The notes: generated by a model from the sequence alone, not told the origin. Counted from the stretch's first letter, positions 8,645 through 17,674 are shown. The stretch: DNA of 64,000 bases from Catellatospora coxensis (GCF_016862635.1 NZ_BONI01000028.1:38768-102767), one strand, 5' to 3'. A program made the numbers and translations.

Positions 8645-10240
8645 GTGACTACTACGGTGCCGGACAAGGGCCGGGTTGATGGGCGGACCACGGCGGGGAA
8701 GCTTGCCGACTTTGAGCGGCGGGTTGAGGAGGCCGTGCACGCGGGGTCGGCTCGGGCGGTGGAGAAGCAGCATGCGCGGGGGAAGAAGACCGCGCGGGAG
8801 CGGATCGCGATGCTGCTTGACGAAGGTTCCTTTGTCGAGCTCGACGAGTTGGCGCGGCATCGGTCGACGGCGTTCGGGCAGGAGCGGAACCGGCCGTACG
8901 GCGACGGGGTGGTCACCGGGTACGGGACCGTGGACGGGCGGCCGGTGTGCGTGTTCGCGCAGGACTTCACCGTGTTCGGCGGGTCGCTGGGTGAGGTGTT
9001 CGGGGAGAAGATCGTCAAGGTGATGGACCTGGCGATGAAGACCGGGTGCCCGGTGGTCGGGATCAACGACTCGGGTGGGGCGCGGATCCAGGAGGGGGTG
9101 GTCTCGCTCGGGTTGTACGGGGAGATCTTCTTCCGGAATGTGCGGGCGTCGGGGGTGATTCCGCAGATCTCGCTGGTGATGGGGCCTTGTGCGGGTGGGG
9201 CGGTGTACTCGCCGGCGGTCACGGACTTCACGGTGATGGTCGATCAGACCTCGCACATGTTCATCACGGGGCCGGACGTCATCAAGACGGTGACCGGCGA
9301 GGACGTGGGCATGGAGGAGCTGGGCGGGGCGCGGACGCACAACACCAAGAGCGGCAACGCGCACTATCTGGCCTCTGACGAGCAGGACGCGGTCGACTAT
9401 GTGAAGGCGCTGCTGGCGTACCTGCCGAGCAACAACCTGGACGCCGCGCCGGTCTGGCCGGCCGTCGCGGACCTGGCGACCAGCGACACCGACGCGGAGT
9501 TGGACACGCTGATCCCGGACTCGGCGAACCAGCCGTACGACATGCACGCGGTGCTGGAGTCGATCCTCGACGACGGCGAGTTCCTGGAAGTGCAGCCGCT
9601 GTACGCGCAGAACATCCTGACCGGGTTCGGGCGGGTCGAGGGGCGGCCGGTCGGTGTGGTCGCGAACCAGCCGATGCACTTCGCGGGCTGCCTGGACATC
9701 GCGGCGTCGGAGAAGGCCGCGCGTTTCGTGCGCACCTGTGACGCGTTCAACATCCCGGTGCTGACCTTCGTGGACGTGCCCGGCTTCCTGCCCGGCACGA
9801 GCCAGGAGTGGGACGGCATCATCCGCCGCGGCGCGAAGCTCATCTACGCGTACGCCGAGGCCACCGTCCCGAAGATCACCGTGATCACCCGCAAGGCGTA
9901 CGGCGGCGCGTACGACGTCATGGGGTCCAAGCACCTCGGCGCGGACCTCAACTTCGCGTGGCCGACGGCGCAGATCGCGGTGATGGGCGCGCAGGGCGCG
10001 GTCAACATCCTCTACCGCGCGGAGCTGGCCGCGGCCGACGATCCGGTGGCCCGCCGCGCCGAGCTGATCGACGAGTACGAGGACGCCCTGGCCAACCCGT
10101 ACGTGGCCGCCGAGCGCGGGTACGTGGACGCGGTGATCCGGCCGTCGGCGACCCGTGCGCACATCGTGCGTGGCCTGCGCACGCTGGCCGCCAAGCGGGA
10201 GACGCTGCCGCCCAAGAAGCACGGGAACATCCCGTTGTGA
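8645..10240 (+). CDS. pccB: Propionyl-/acyl-CoA carboxylase beta (carboxyltransferase) subunit
   Basis: A 531-residue carboxyltransferase. It transfers CO2 from carboxybiotin on AccA3 to propionyl-CoA (or acetyl/long-chain acyl-CoA), giving methylmalonyl-CoA for fatty-acid and polyketide supply. Start GTG 8645 ([20 protein letters not shown]). An in-frame ATG at 8624 adds seven residues but fits the family less well. The family blocks are present: [42 protein letters not shown] with its oxyanion-type glycines, [12 protein letters not shown], and in the C-half [20 protein letters not shown] and [14 protein letters not shown]. It is followed by a NYN-domain gene and then accE, so the carboxylase operon is interrupted by an unrelated gene. 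Whether the preferred substrate is propionyl- or longer acyl-CoA cannot be decided here. Confidence 0.93.
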   Translation: MTTTVPDKGRVDGRTTAGKLADFERRVEEAVHAGSARAVEKQHARGKKTARERIAMLLDEGSFVELDELARHRSTAFGQERNRPYGDGVVTGYGTVDGRPVCVFAQDFTVFGGSLGEVFGEKIVKVMDLAMKTGCPVVGINDSGGARIQEGVVSLGLYGEIFFRNVRASGVIPQISLVMGPCAGGAVYSPAVTDFTVMVDQTSHMFITGPDVIKTVTGEDVGMEELGGARTHNTKSGNAHYLASDEQDAVDYVKALLAYLPSNNLDAAPVWPAVADLATSDTDAELDTLIPDSANQPYDMHAVLESILDDGEFLEVQPLYAQNILTGFGRVEGRPVGVVANQPMHFAGCLDIAASEKAARFVRTCDAFNIPVLTFVDVPGFLPGTSQEWDGIIRRGAKLIYAYAEATVPKITVITRKAYGGAYDVMGSKHLGADLNFAWPTAQIAVMGAQGAVNILYRAELAAADDPVARRAELIDEYEDALANPYVAAERGYVDAVIRPSATRAHIVRGLRTLAAKRETLPPKKHGNIPL

Positions 10241-10267
10241 CGGGATGTCGGGCCGCTCGGCATCCCG
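10241..10267 (+). terminator. Weak hairpin after pccB
   Basis: CGGGATG (10241-10247) and CATCCCG (10261-10267) can form a 7-bp stem directly after the pccB stop. No T-run follows. It could partly attenuate transcription into the NYN gene, but it may be fortuitous in GC-rich DNA. Confidence 0.3.
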
Positions 10268-10350
10268 CTGTGAGCATGCGTGTTAATCGTTGAGTGACGG
10301 TCATGTGGCAGAACGTTCACGCTGACCGGTCACTGTGCGACTATGTCGGG

Positions 10351-11313
10351 ATGACCGTGCAGGAGCCTGCCGATCGCCATCTGCTGCCGCGCCGCTACAC
10401 GGTGCTGGTGGACGTGGGCTACCTGTACGCGGCCTCCGGGGAGCTGCTGCTTGGCACGTCGAACCGCTCGGAGTTCAAAGTGGACGCCGAGCGGATGATT
10501 CACGCGCTCATGGCGCAGGCGGCGAGTTGCCTCGGGGCCGATCTGCTGCGGCTGTACTGGTTCGACGCGGCACGCGACCGGGTGCCCACCATCGACCAGC
10601 GCGTCATCGCGCAGATGGCGCAGGTCAAGCTGCGGCTGGGCAACCTGAACCTGCGCGGGCAGCAGAAGGGCGTGGACGCGCAGATCCGCAGCGACCTGGA
10701 GACGCTGGCCCGGCACCGTTCGGTCACCGACGCGGTGCTGGTCGCCGGCGACGAGGACATGCTCTCGGCGGTCGAGGGGGCGCAGAGCTACGGCGTGCGG
10801 GTGCACCTGTGGGGCGTCGAGCCGCCGTACGGCACCAACCAGGCCGAGCGGCTGGTGTGGGAGAGCGACACGGTGTACACGCTGGACGCGGACTTCGTCC
10901 GGCCGTACTTCACGGCGACCGGGCGGATCCGTACGCCCACGCCCGCCGAGGTGTTCTCCGGCCGCCCCGCCATCGCGCTGCCTGCCGCGCAGGTCTCGGC
11001 TCCCCCGGAGCCGCGCCCGGTGCCGGCCGCGCGCCGCTGGCAGCCGCAACCGCCGGAGCGCACCCAGCTCGTCGACATCGGCGAGTACGTGGCCCAGAAG
11101 TGGATCCTCACCCGCGGCCGTGACAACATCGGCGACCTGCTGCCGGGGCCGCTGCTGCCGACGGTCATCGACAAGGAGCTGCTGGTGGAGGCGGAGAAGG
11201 AGCTCGGCATCTCGCTGCGCCCCTTCGAGAAGGCACGGCTGTGGGTCCGCGACGGCTTCTGGTCGCGGGTGTATCGAGAGTTCGGCCTGGCCAGGCCGCA
11301 CGGGGAGGGTTGA
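10351..11313 (+). CDS. NYN (PIN-like) domain protein
   Basis: A 320-residue protein starting at ATG 10351. A GTG at 10294 is possible but adds an unlikely leader. The N-terminal half (residues about 13-190) is a LabA-like NYN domain: VLVDVGYLYAASGELLLG holds the first acidic residue, LYWFDAARDRVP the second strand, KGVDAQIRSDLETLARHR the third, and DAVLVAGDEDMLSAVEGAQSYG the fourth. These acidic residues match a PIN-like metal nuclease site. The C-terminal part (about 235-320) carries a conserved block, LVDIGEYVAQKWILTRGRDN, resembling a second winged or RNA-binding module. NYN proteins act on RNA by family knowledge; the target is unknown. It overlaps the carboxylase operon, ending 1 nt before accE starts, which implies translational coupling. 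Confidence 0.8.
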   Translation: MTVQEPADRHLLPRRYTVLVDVGYLYAASGELLLGTSNRSEFKVDAERMIHALMAQAASCLGADLLRLYWFDAARDRVPTIDQRVIAQMAQVKLRLGNLNLRGQQKGVDAQIRSDLETLARHRSVTDAVLVAGDEDMLSAVEGAQSYGVRVHLWGVEPPYGTNQAERLVWESDTVYTLDADFVRPYFTATGRIRTPTPAEVFSGRPAIALPAAQVSAPPEPRPVPAARRWQPQPPERTQLVDIGEYVAQKWILTRGRDNIGDLLPGPLLPTVIDKELLVEAEKELGISLRPFEKARLWVRDGFWSRVYREFGLARPHGEG

Positions 11314-11314
11314 G

Positions 11315-11515
11315 ATGACGGAGCAGCCGATGATCCGGATCGAACGGGGCACGCCGACGGCCGAGGAGGTCGCGGCGCTGGTGGCGGTGCTGTCGGCCCG
11401 TCCCGCGGCGAGCGCCGAGCCGGTGGCGCAGGTGTCGGCGTGGTGGCGCAGCGGGCTGCCCGCGGTGACCGCGGCCGGGCCCGGCGCCTGGCGGAGCTCC
11501 GGCCTGCCCCGCTGA
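11315..11515 (+). CDS. accE: Acyl-CoA carboxylase epsilon subunit
   Basis: A small 66-residue protein, MTEQPMIRIERGTPTAEEVA at its start, ending with PGAWRSSGLPR. The pattern IRIERGTPTAEEVAALVAVLSAR, followed by an Ala/Pro linker, a WW pair and a terminal Trp-Arg motif, is that of the actinobacterial acyl-CoA carboxylase epsilon subunit. That subunit binds and stimulates the alpha/beta complex (AccA3-PccB). ATG 11315 sits 1 nt after the NYN-gene stop, with GGGAGGGTTGAG acting as the ribosome site, indicating coupled translation. It is easily missed because it lies inside a longer open frame. Confidence 0.88.
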   Translation: MTEQPMIRIERGTPTAEEVAALVAVLSARPAASAEPVAQVSAWWRSGLPAVTAAGPGAWRSSGLPR

Positions 11516-11650
11516 GCAGCGGGTGAGCGCGGCCGATAGCCCGGTGTGCATCCTTGCCCCATTTCGGTAGTCTGCTAGCGCTGGACCGCGTTGGTCACTG
11601 ACCGCGGCACCGCCGATCGCGGACGAGAACCCCTGGGGAGGGCGTGCGAG

Positions 11651-12232
11651 ATGGGTCTGCCCGAAGAGGACAAAGGACCTGCCTGGCTGCGTGACTACGG
11701 TCGCGAGAGCGGGTACACGAAGGCGAACACGTTCACGGGTTACGACGACGGCTCGCTCGCCGTCGACCTGCAGAGCCTGGTCGACTTCGCCGAAGCGCTG
11801 GAGACGGAGCACACCAAGGACTACCGGCCGCACGCGCAGGAGGTCTTCAAGGACATGTCCGCGAAGGTCGCCGACCCGCACGCCGACTTCATCGAGCTGT
11901 GCGCCAGCCTGGGCTGGCAGCGGGAGCTGCTGGTGCAGACCTCCGACGCGCTGCTCAAGCACGATCAGGCGGTGCTGGCGTTCGTCACCGCCGCCCGCGA
12001 GATCAGCAAGAAGTACGGCGAGGCCGACGCGCTCGGCGCGGCCAGGGCGCAGGACGTCAACAAGAACCTGGCCGTCGCGGTGCCCACCACCGCGCAGGTG
12101 CCGACGACCGCGCAGCAGCCCGGCACCACCACGGCGCCGACCACCACCGCACCCGGCACCACCGCGCCGACCACGACGATCCCGCAGGTCAACCCGACGG
12201 GCGGCACCACGACCGACGGAGGGGACTACTGA
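11651..12232 (+). CDS. Type VII-associated hypothetical protein, Thr/Pro-rich C-terminus
   Basis: A 193-residue protein from ATG 11651 (GGGGAGG upstream). Residues about 1-140 are predicted helical and acidic (YGRESGYTKANTFTGYDDGS, then DLQSLVDFAEALETEHTKDY and a long helix to about 130). Residues about 140-193 are a Thr/Pro/Ala-rich low-complexity tail (TTTAPTTTAPGTTAPTTTIP), typical of a secreted or surface linker. There is no signal peptide. The gene is 1 nt upstream of a WXG100/PPE-like gene and in one operon with a mycosin, so it is probably an ESX-type substrate or partner. No family name can be given from sequence alone, and the function is inferred from context. Confidence 0.6.
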   Translation: MGLPEEDKGPAWLRDYGRESGYTKANTFTGYDDGSLAVDLQSLVDFAEALETEHTKDYRPHAQEVFKDMSAKVADPHADFIELCASLGWQRELLVQTSDALLKHDQAVLAFVTAAREISKKYGEADALGAARAQDVNKNLAVAVPTTAQVPTTAQQPGTTTAPTTTAPGTTAPTTTIPQVNPTGGTTTDGGDY

Positions 12233-12233
12233 T

Positions 12234-13484
12234 ATGGGCATCCCACCCGAGGACCGCGCCCCGGCCGGCACCAACTGGTACGGCAAGTCGATGCAGCAGA
12301 TGTGGGACCTGGTGGCGGGCCGTCAGCTGGAGCCCCACTACACCCAGGCGTCCGGCTGGAAGCGGGCCGGCGAGCTGGCCTACCTGCACAAGAGCCGCCT
12401 GCAGACGTACCGGGAACGGCTCGCGCAGGCCTGGCCGCCGGAGTCCAGCGACGCCGCCAAGGCGTACCTGGCCAAGCTCGACGAGCTGATCCTCGCGGTC
12501 GAGGACGTGGCCCGCGTGTCCACCCAGAACCACCAGTACTCCCGGGACATCCCGGCCGCGTTCAGCGAGGCCGAGCGCAAGCTGCAGCCGATCCGCGAGG
12601 AGTACGACCGGATCGACCGCGCCCTGCGCAACGGCCAGCCGACGCCGCTCCCGAGTGGACAGACGCCGGAGAAGTTTCTGGAGGGCAAGCTGAACGAGGC
12701 CCGTGGCGTGATGCGCGGGCTGTCGGCGGACCTGTCCCTGGTCCGGGTCGGCATGGCTCCGCCACGGCCGTACCTGCCGCCGGTCAAGCACCAGAGCGGC
12801 GACGAGCGGGACTACGGCGGCGTGGTGCCGCCGGTGATCCCGCCGGTGCTGCCGTACGGCGGTGCGGTCGCGCCGACGCCCACCGTGACCGGTGCCACGC
12901 TGGCCCCGGTGCCGGTGGCCACCGGCCCCAACCTCACCGGACTGACCCCGACGCCGACGGCTCCCCCGCCCACGCCGACGATCCCCGGCCCGCCCGGGCC
13001 GGTCACCCCCGTCGGCACGCCGCCGTTCACCACCGGCCCGGTGATCGGCGCTCCGCCGCCGATGCTGCCCGGCATGGGCAAGCCCACCATCGGCACCCCG
13101 GTCATCGGCAACCCCGGTCCGAACCTCGGCGGGCCGCGCGCGATGCCTGCGGGCGGGGTCATCGGCGGCGCTCCCGGTGGCGGCATGGGTGCTCGCCCCG
13201 GCGTCGCGGGAGCCCGCGCCAACCCGGTCGGCGGCATGATCGGCGGACCGGGCGGCGGCATGGGCGGCCGCGGCGCGGCGGGCACGGTCAGCGGACGCGG
13301 CACGAACGGCTTCGGCGCGCCCATGGGCGGTGCGCCCGGGGCCGGCCGGCGACGCGACGAGGACGATCCCGACTTCGATCCGGACACCCTGTGGGCCGTG
13401 GATCAGGGCGGTGCGCCGGTGCTGGACGCGCCGGACGCGCCCGGTCCGGTGGACCCGGGTCCGGCGATCGGGCTCGCCCGATGA
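12234..13484 (+). CDS. WXG100/PPE-like type VII substrate candidate with Gly/Pro-rich tail
   Basis: A 416-residue protein from ATG 12234, 1 nt after the upstream stop. The N-terminal 180 residues are helical, with NWYGKSMQQMWDLVAG and AWPPESSDAAKAYLAKLDEL, reminiscent of the helix-turn-helix fold of WXG100/PPE proteins. The middle and C-terminus are Pro/Gly-rich. The last 50 residues are acidic (DEDDPDFDPDTLWAVDQGG ... PVLDAPD), a motif I associate with actinobacterial ESX-associated proteins. It has no signal peptide or membrane segment. Its stop overlaps the mycosin start (ATGA at 13481-13484), so all three genes are one transcript. It is likely a secreted partner; no EccB/C/D/E apparatus genes are present in this window. 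Confidence 0.62.
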   Translation: MGIPPEDRAPAGTNWYGKSMQQMWDLVAGRQLEPHYTQASGWKRAGELAYLHKSRLQTYRERLAQAWPPESSDAAKAYLAKLDELILAVEDVARVSTQNHQYSRDIPAAFSEAERKLQPIREEYDRIDRALRNGQPTPLPSGQTPEKFLEGKLNEARGVMRGLSADLSLVRVGMAPPRPYLPPVKHQSGDERDYGGVVPPVIPPVLPYGGAVAPTPTVTGATLAPVPVATGPNLTGLTPTPTAPPPTPTIPGPPGPVTPVGTPPFTTGPVIGAPPPMLPGMGKPTIGTPVIGNPGPNLGGPRAMPAGGVIGGAPGGGMGARPGVAGARANPVGGMIGGPGGGMGGRGAAGTVSGRGTNGFGAPMGGAPGAGRRRDEDDPDFDPDTLWAVDQGGAPVLDAPDAPGPVDPGPAIGLAR

Positions 13485-14632
13485 GGTTTGCCGCACGTCT
13501 GGCGGCGGCGAGCCTGCTCGCCGCCGTCACCACGGTCGGGGTGGGCGCTCCCGCCCACGCCGACCGCTACCGCAACGACCAGTGGTACCTGCCGTTCCTG
13601 CGGGTCAGCGAGGCACACGCGATCAGCCAGGGCGAAGGCGTGACCGTCGCCCTCATCGACAGCGGGGTGGAGGGCAAGCACCCCGACCTCGACGGCAACG
13701 TGCTCAAGGGCTTCGACACGATCGTCGGCGGCGACGGCGACGGCTGGGGCGACGACGAGGGCCACGGCAGCAGCATGGCCGGCCTGATCGCCGGGCACGG
13801 GCACGGCTCCGGCAACCGGGACGGCGTGCTGGGCATGGCCCCGAAGGCGAAGATCCTGCCGATCCGGATCTCCACGGCCAAGGGGCACGGTGGCGGCGAC
13901 GCGATCGCCATCGGCATCGACGAGGCCGTCAAGCGTGGCGTGAAGATCATCTCGATCTCGGAGTCGGCCCCGTCGGCGGACTCCTCCGTGCTGATCAAGG
14001 CGGTGGAACGCGCCCACGCGGCAGGGGTGCTGGTGATCGCCGCCGCGGGCAACCAGCCGGACAACTTCTACGTCGCGGCCCCGGGCCGGTACCCCGGCGC
14101 GGTCGCGGTGGGCGCGGTGGACCAGAAGGGCGCGGTCGCCCCGGTGTCGGTACGCGGTGCGGAGGTGCAGCTGGTCGCTCCGGGCGTCGACATCACCAGC
14201 ACCAGCCGCATCAACAAGGCCGCGAACACGCAGTACCGCAAGTCCACCGGCACCAGCCCGGCGACCGCCATCACGGCCGGGGTCGCGGCGCTGGTGTGGT
14301 CGAAGTACCCCCAGCTCACCGCTGACCAGGTGCTGGAGCGGATGACCCGCACCGCTGTCGACAAGGGCCCCGCGGGCCGGGACAACGACTACGGCTTCGG
14401 CCTCGTCGACCCCGTCGCCGCGCTCACCGCCCCGGCCGCGTCACCGTCGGCCGCCGCCCCCACCGCCGCGCCCTCGGTCGAGGTGTCCCTGCCCGAACTG
14501 CCCGGCACCCCGGACAACGGCGGCCTGAGCGGCCTCTTCACGGGCGTCGGCCTGGTCGTCATCCTGCTCGTCGGCGTTGCCCTTGTCGTCGCCGGCATCG
14601 TCGTGTTCCTGGTCCTACGCAAACGCCGCTAA
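13481..14632 (+). CDS. mycP: Type VII secretion-associated subtilisin-like protease (mycosin)
   Basis: A 383-residue S8 peptidase. It has a signal peptide (1-27, LLAAVTTVGVGAPAHA), catalytic Asp60 (VALIDSGVEGKHPD), His95 (DDEGHGSSMAGLIAG), oxyanion Asn191 (AAAGNQPDN) and Ser259 (GTSPATAITAG), so the full triad is present. A short Ala/Pro linker leads to a C-terminal membrane segment (about 352-376) and a basic RKRR end. This layout (signal peptide, subtilase, C-terminal anchor) is the mycosin architecture. Mycosins sit on the outer face of the membrane and are needed for ESX secretion in mycobacteria. ATG 13481 overlaps the previous stop. It is a lone mycosin without the EccBCDE core nearby, so it may serve an apparatus encoded elsewhere. 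Confidence 0.9.
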   Translation: MRFAARLAAASLLAAVTTVGVGAPAHADRYRNDQWYLPFLRVSEAHAISQGEGVTVALIDSGVEGKHPDLDGNVLKGFDTIVGGDGDGWGDDEGHGSSMAGLIAGHGHGSGNRDGVLGMAPKAKILPIRISTAKGHGGGDAIAIGIDEAVKRGVKIISISESAPSADSSVLIKAVERAHAAGVLVIAAAGNQPDNFYVAAPGRYPGAVAVGAVDQKGAVAPVSVRGAEVQLVAPGVDITSTSRINKAANTQYRKSTGTSPATAITAGVAALVWSKYPQLTADQVLERMTRTAVDKGPAGRDNDYGFGLVDPVAALTAPAASPSAAAPTAAPSVEVSLPELPGTPDNGGLSGLFTGVGLVVILLVGVALVVAGIVVFLVLRKRR

Positions 14633-14705
14633 AGGAAGGGCACCTTCACATCGCTATGCGTTGTAGAAGGTGCCCTTCTTAACGCCTTGAGCCGCTGAGC
14701 TGGGC
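14632..14705. repeat. Interspersed stem-loop repeat, family A copy 1
   Basis: AAGGAAGGGCACCTTC (14632-14647) and GAAGGTGCCCTTCTT (14666-14680) form a stem of at least 13 bp around an 18-nt loop, followed by a conserved tail ending GCTGAGCTGGGC. It lies immediately after the mycP stop. Two relatives are at 43104-43176 and 51462-51530. The stem probably also serves as the mycP terminator. Confidence 0.85.
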
Positions 14706-14787
14706 GGGAACGGCCGGAAAACGGCGGTCGCCGCGTGCCGCCGCCCGTGGCGGGCCCGGTGGCCCGTACGCCGGTACGCTGCCCTGC

Positions 14788-15411
14788 ATGGCAGCTCGAC
14801 CGACCTTCATCCTCGCCTCCGCGAGCCCGGCCCGGCGCACCCTGCTCGACTCCGCGGGCATCGACGCCGAAGTCGTCGTCAGCGGGGTCGACGAGGACGC
14901 CGTCGAAGCGACCACGGCGGAGGCGCTGAGCGCCGTGCTGGCCCGGATGAAGGCGAACGCGGTCGCCGAGCGCCTGCGGCACAGCGCCGCGGCCCCGGCC
15001 AGGGCACTCGTCCTGGGCTGCGACTCGGTGCTCGCCTTCGACGGGCAGATCCTCGGCAAGCCCGACGACGCCGACGACGCCGTCAAGCGCTGGCAGGCGA
15101 TGCGGGGGCGCAGCGGCGTGCTGCACACCGGCCACTGCCTGGTGGAGCTGCCCACCGGCCGGGTCACCGAGGAGGTCGGCTCGACCGTGGTCCACTTCGC
15201 GGACCTCAGCGACGCCGAGATCGAGGCGTACGTGGCCACCGGTGAGCCGCTGTGGGTCGCGGGCTCCTTCACCATCGACGGGCTGGGCGGCCCCTTCGTC
15301 GAGCGCATCGAGGGCGACCACACCAACGTGGTCGGGCTCTCCCTGCCGCTGCTGCGCCGCCTGCTGGCCGCGCTGGACATCCCGATCACGGAGCTCTGGC
15401 GGCAGCGCTGA
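14788..15411 (+). CDS. maf: Maf family nucleoside triphosphate pyrophosphatase
   Basis: A 207-residue Maf protein from ATG 14788. Maf proteins hydrolyse non-canonical or canonical NTPs (for example dTTP, UTP, m7GTP) to NMP + PPi and can arrest septation when overproduced. The family signatures are the N-terminal ILASASPARR (residues 8-17), the catalytic region with VLGCDSVLAFDGQILGKP, and SFTIDGLGGPFVERIEGD with NVVGLSLPLL. In M. tuberculosis a maf gene directly follows accE5 (from memory), so here the type VII genes look inserted between them. Confidence 0.9.
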   Translation: MAARPTFILASASPARRTLLDSAGIDAEVVVSGVDEDAVEATTAEALSAVLARMKANAVAERLRHSAAAPARALVLGCDSVLAFDGQILGKPDDADDAVKRWQAMRGRSGVLHTGHCLVELPTGRVTEEVGSTVVHFADLSDAEIEAYVATGEPLWVAGSFTIDGLGGPFVERIEGDHTNVVGLSLPLLRRLLAALDIPITELWRQR

Positions 15412-15541
15412 CCGGCCCGCCTGACATAGGGTCGGCGTAGGGTCACCCGCCACCGGCCAGGGCCGGTGGTGTGCGGGGCGAGCACACGGGCCTCGCGCGT
15501 TGCGACAGCTCGGCCCGGTGGCCGAGCAGCGAGGAGGAGTC

Positions 15542-16201
15542 ATGGGCCGCGCCTTCATCACGGTCACCGACGAGCTGCACGACTACGTCGTCGCACACGG
15601 CACCCCGCCCGGCGACCTGGAACGCGACCTGGTCGCCGAGACGCTGCGGGCGACCGGCGGCGCGTCCCGGATGCAGATCGAGCCGGAGTACGCCGCGCTG
15701 CTAACTATGCTGACGAGGCTGGTGAACGCCCGCCACGCGGTCGAGGTGGGCACCTTCACCGGCATGTCCTCGCTGGCCATCGGCCGGGGGCTGGCCGACG
15801 GCGGCAGGCTGGTCTGCTTCGACATCTCGGCCGAGTACACGGCCATCGCGCAGCGCTTCTGGCAGCGCGCCGGCCTGGACGACCGCATCGAGCTGCGCCT
15901 CGGCCCGGCCGTCGAAGGGCTGGCCGCGCTGCCCGCCGAACCCCACCTCGACCTCGCCTTCATCGACGCCGACAAGGAGGGCTACGCGGCGTACTGGGAC
16001 GCCCTGGTGCCGCGGATGCGGCCCGGCGGGATGCTGATCGTGGACAACGTGCTGTGGTCAGGCCACGTCCTGGACGAGAAGCCCAAGGACACCTCCACCG
16101 CCGCGCTGATCGCCTTCAACGCCAAGGCCGCCGCCGACGACCGCGTCGACGTCGTCATGCTCCCCTTCTCCGACGGCGTCACCCTGGCCCGCAAGCGCTG
16201 A
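15542..16201 (+). CDS. O-methyltransferase (class I, catechol-type)
   Basis: A 219-residue SAM-dependent O-methyltransferase starting at ATG 15542, preceded by GAGGAGGAG. It has the motif I glycine loop VEVGTFTGMSSLAI (residues 67-80), motif II with an acidic residue after CFDIS, the metal-binding region FIDADKEGYAAYWD (about 139-152) and DNVLWSGHVLD after it. These are the features of the divalent-metal-dependent OMT family related to catechol/caffeoyl-CoA methyltransferases. The substrate is unknown. It lies between maf and a convergent MFS gene and is probably expressed on its own. Confidence 0.85.
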   Translation: MGRAFITVTDELHDYVVAHGTPPGDLERDLVAETLRATGGASRMQIEPEYAALLTMLTRLVNARHAVEVGTFTGMSSLAIGRGLADGGRLVCFDISAEYTAIAQRFWQRAGLDDRIELRLGPAVEGLAALPAEPHLDLAFIDADKEGYAAYWDALVPRMRPGGMLIVDNVLWSGHVLDEKPKDTSTAALIAFNAKAAADDRVDVVMLPFSDGVTLARKR

Positions 16202-16257
16202 CCGGCCCAGCCCAGCCCGGCCCGGTGCGGCCGGCGCGGCGGGCGCGGCCGGTGCAT

Positions 16258-16318
16258 GATCGCCGTTTCCGGTCATGATCTGCGGTTCGACACCAGGTTC
16301 TGACCCGAACCGGCGATC
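16258..16318. terminator. Hairpin region between convergent genes
   Basis: GATCGCCG (16258-16265) pairs with CGGCGATC (16311-16318), and CGGTTCG (16283-16289) pairs with CGAACCG (16306-16312). It lies between the convergent O-methyltransferase and MFS genes, so a bidirectional terminator role is likely. There is no T-run. Confidence is moderate. Confidence 0.45.
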
Positions 16319-16346
16319 TTCCCTGGCACCCCGTCTCGGGGACGCC

Positions 16347-17615
16347 TCAGGCCGGATCGGCGGCCAGGGCCGGGGTGAGCGGGGTCCGGGCGGTGGCGGC
16401 GAAGCGCCAGGCCAGGTAAGCGGCGCCCGCGATCAGCAGCGGGATGAACAGGAACGCGGTATGCGCGCCGACCTGGTCGGCGACCAGGCCGAGCAGCAGC
16501 GGACCCGCACCGAAGCTGACGGCCATCGAGTACGACGCCACCCCGGCGGCCCGGTCCGCCTGGCCCGGTGCGGCCGCCACGGCCAGCGAGATGGCCAGCG
16601 GGTAGTGCATGGCGTTGCCGAGCCCGACCACGACCAGCCCCGCCACGGCCACCACCGCGCTGCCCGCGGTCCAGAAGACGGTGAACCCGGCGAGGCTCAG
16701 CGCCAGCGCACCGAAGTAGAGCGGGATCGAGGACAGCCGCAGCGCGATGCGGGCCCCGACCAGCCTGCCGGCGAACATCCCGCCGACCATCGCGGACATG
16801 ACCGCGGTGGCCGCCCCGGCGGACAGCCCGACCTGGCCGCGCAGCACCTCGGCGGTCCACATCGACAGCACGACCTCGACCGCGCCGGTGACCGTCATCA
16901 TGCCCCAGGCCAGCCAGTACGCCCCCGGTAGCCGCGCGCTGCGGGGGCGGACCGGACCGGCGCCGGCCGCCGCGGCAACCCGGTCGGCGTCGGCGGGCGG
17001 CACGGGCAGGCCCGTCCCGGCCACGACCGGCTGGGAGGAGGCGGGACCGGACGGGACGCGTACCCCCTTGATCTTGGCGACGACCGCGACCAGCGTGATG
17101 AGGGCGACCAGCAGGGCGAGCCCGGCCCGCCAGCCCCAGCCCGCGCGGATGGTCGCGCCGATGATCAGCGGGGCGGCCAGGCCGGCGGCGCAGGCGACGG
17201 CGTTGGCCTCGCTGATCGCGGCGGGGCCGGCCGGTCCGTGCCGTTCGGACAGCGCGGAGACGATGCCGCCGATCGCGGCGATGCCGGCCGTGGCGATGAC
17301 GACGGTGAGCCCGATGGTGACCGCGAAGTACGCGGGCAGCAGCACGTACCCGAGCACGCACGCGCCGATGACGGCCTGGCAGGCCCAGAGGACGGGGCCG
17401 CGGCCGAAGCGCCGGGACAGGTGGGGGTAGAGCGCGCCGCCGGCGACCGCGCCGACCGCGATGGCGGTGCTGTGCAGCCCGGCCACGGCGGCCGAGGTGC
17501 CCTGCTCGGCGCGCAGCAGCGGCACGATCGGGCCGAAGCCGTAGTTGAAGTAGCCCCAGAGCCCCAGCTGAAGGTAGATCAACCAGGTGGCGAGGTCACG
17601 CGAAAGCCGGGGCAC
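16347..17615 (-). CDS. MFS transporter
   Basis: A 422-residue protein with 12 predicted hydrophobic segments of the major facilitator superfamily. Features include LIYLQLGLWGYFNYGFGPIV at the N-terminus, the loop 2-3 basic motif LSRRFGRGPVLW, a cytoplasmic central loop rich in Ala/Pro around residues 195-235, and a second six-helix half (GMMTVTGAVEVVLSMWTAEV onward). The start is GTG 17615 with no strong ribosome site. The substrate is not predictable; similar proteins export small molecules. It is upstream of the PadR-ABC exporter genes and on the same strand, but separated by 59 bp from the permease. Confidence 0.82.
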   Translation of the reverse strand: MPRLSRDLATWLIYLQLGLWGYFNYGFGPIVPLLRAEQGTSAAVAGLHSTAIAVGAVAGGALYPHLSRRFGRGPVLWACQAVIGACVLGYVLLPAYFAVTIGLTVVIATAGIAAIGGIVSALSERHGPAGPAAISEANAVACAAGLAAPLIIGATIRAGWGWRAGLALLVALITLVAVVAKIKGVRVPSGPASSQPVVAGTGLPVPPADADRVAAAAGAGPVRPRSARLPGAYWLAWGMMTVTGAVEVVLSMWTAEVLRGQVGLSAGAATAVMSAMVGGMFAGRLVGARIALRLSSIPLYFGALALSLAGFTVFWTAGSAVVAVAGLVVVGLGNAMHYPLAISLAVAAAPGQADRAAGVASYSMAVSFGAGPLLLGLVADQVGAHTAFLFIPLLIAGAAYLAWRFAATARTPLTPALAADPA

Positions 17616-17674
17616 CCACCGAAGCTACGCTCCTTACAGGTACCCCGGCCTCGGGTTGAGACGGAGCCAACACC

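Noticed and set aside
12234..13484. Mycobacterial PPE protein
   Set aside because: No N-terminal Pro-Pro-Glu motif is visible; only an overall helical WXG100/PPE-like character is supported.
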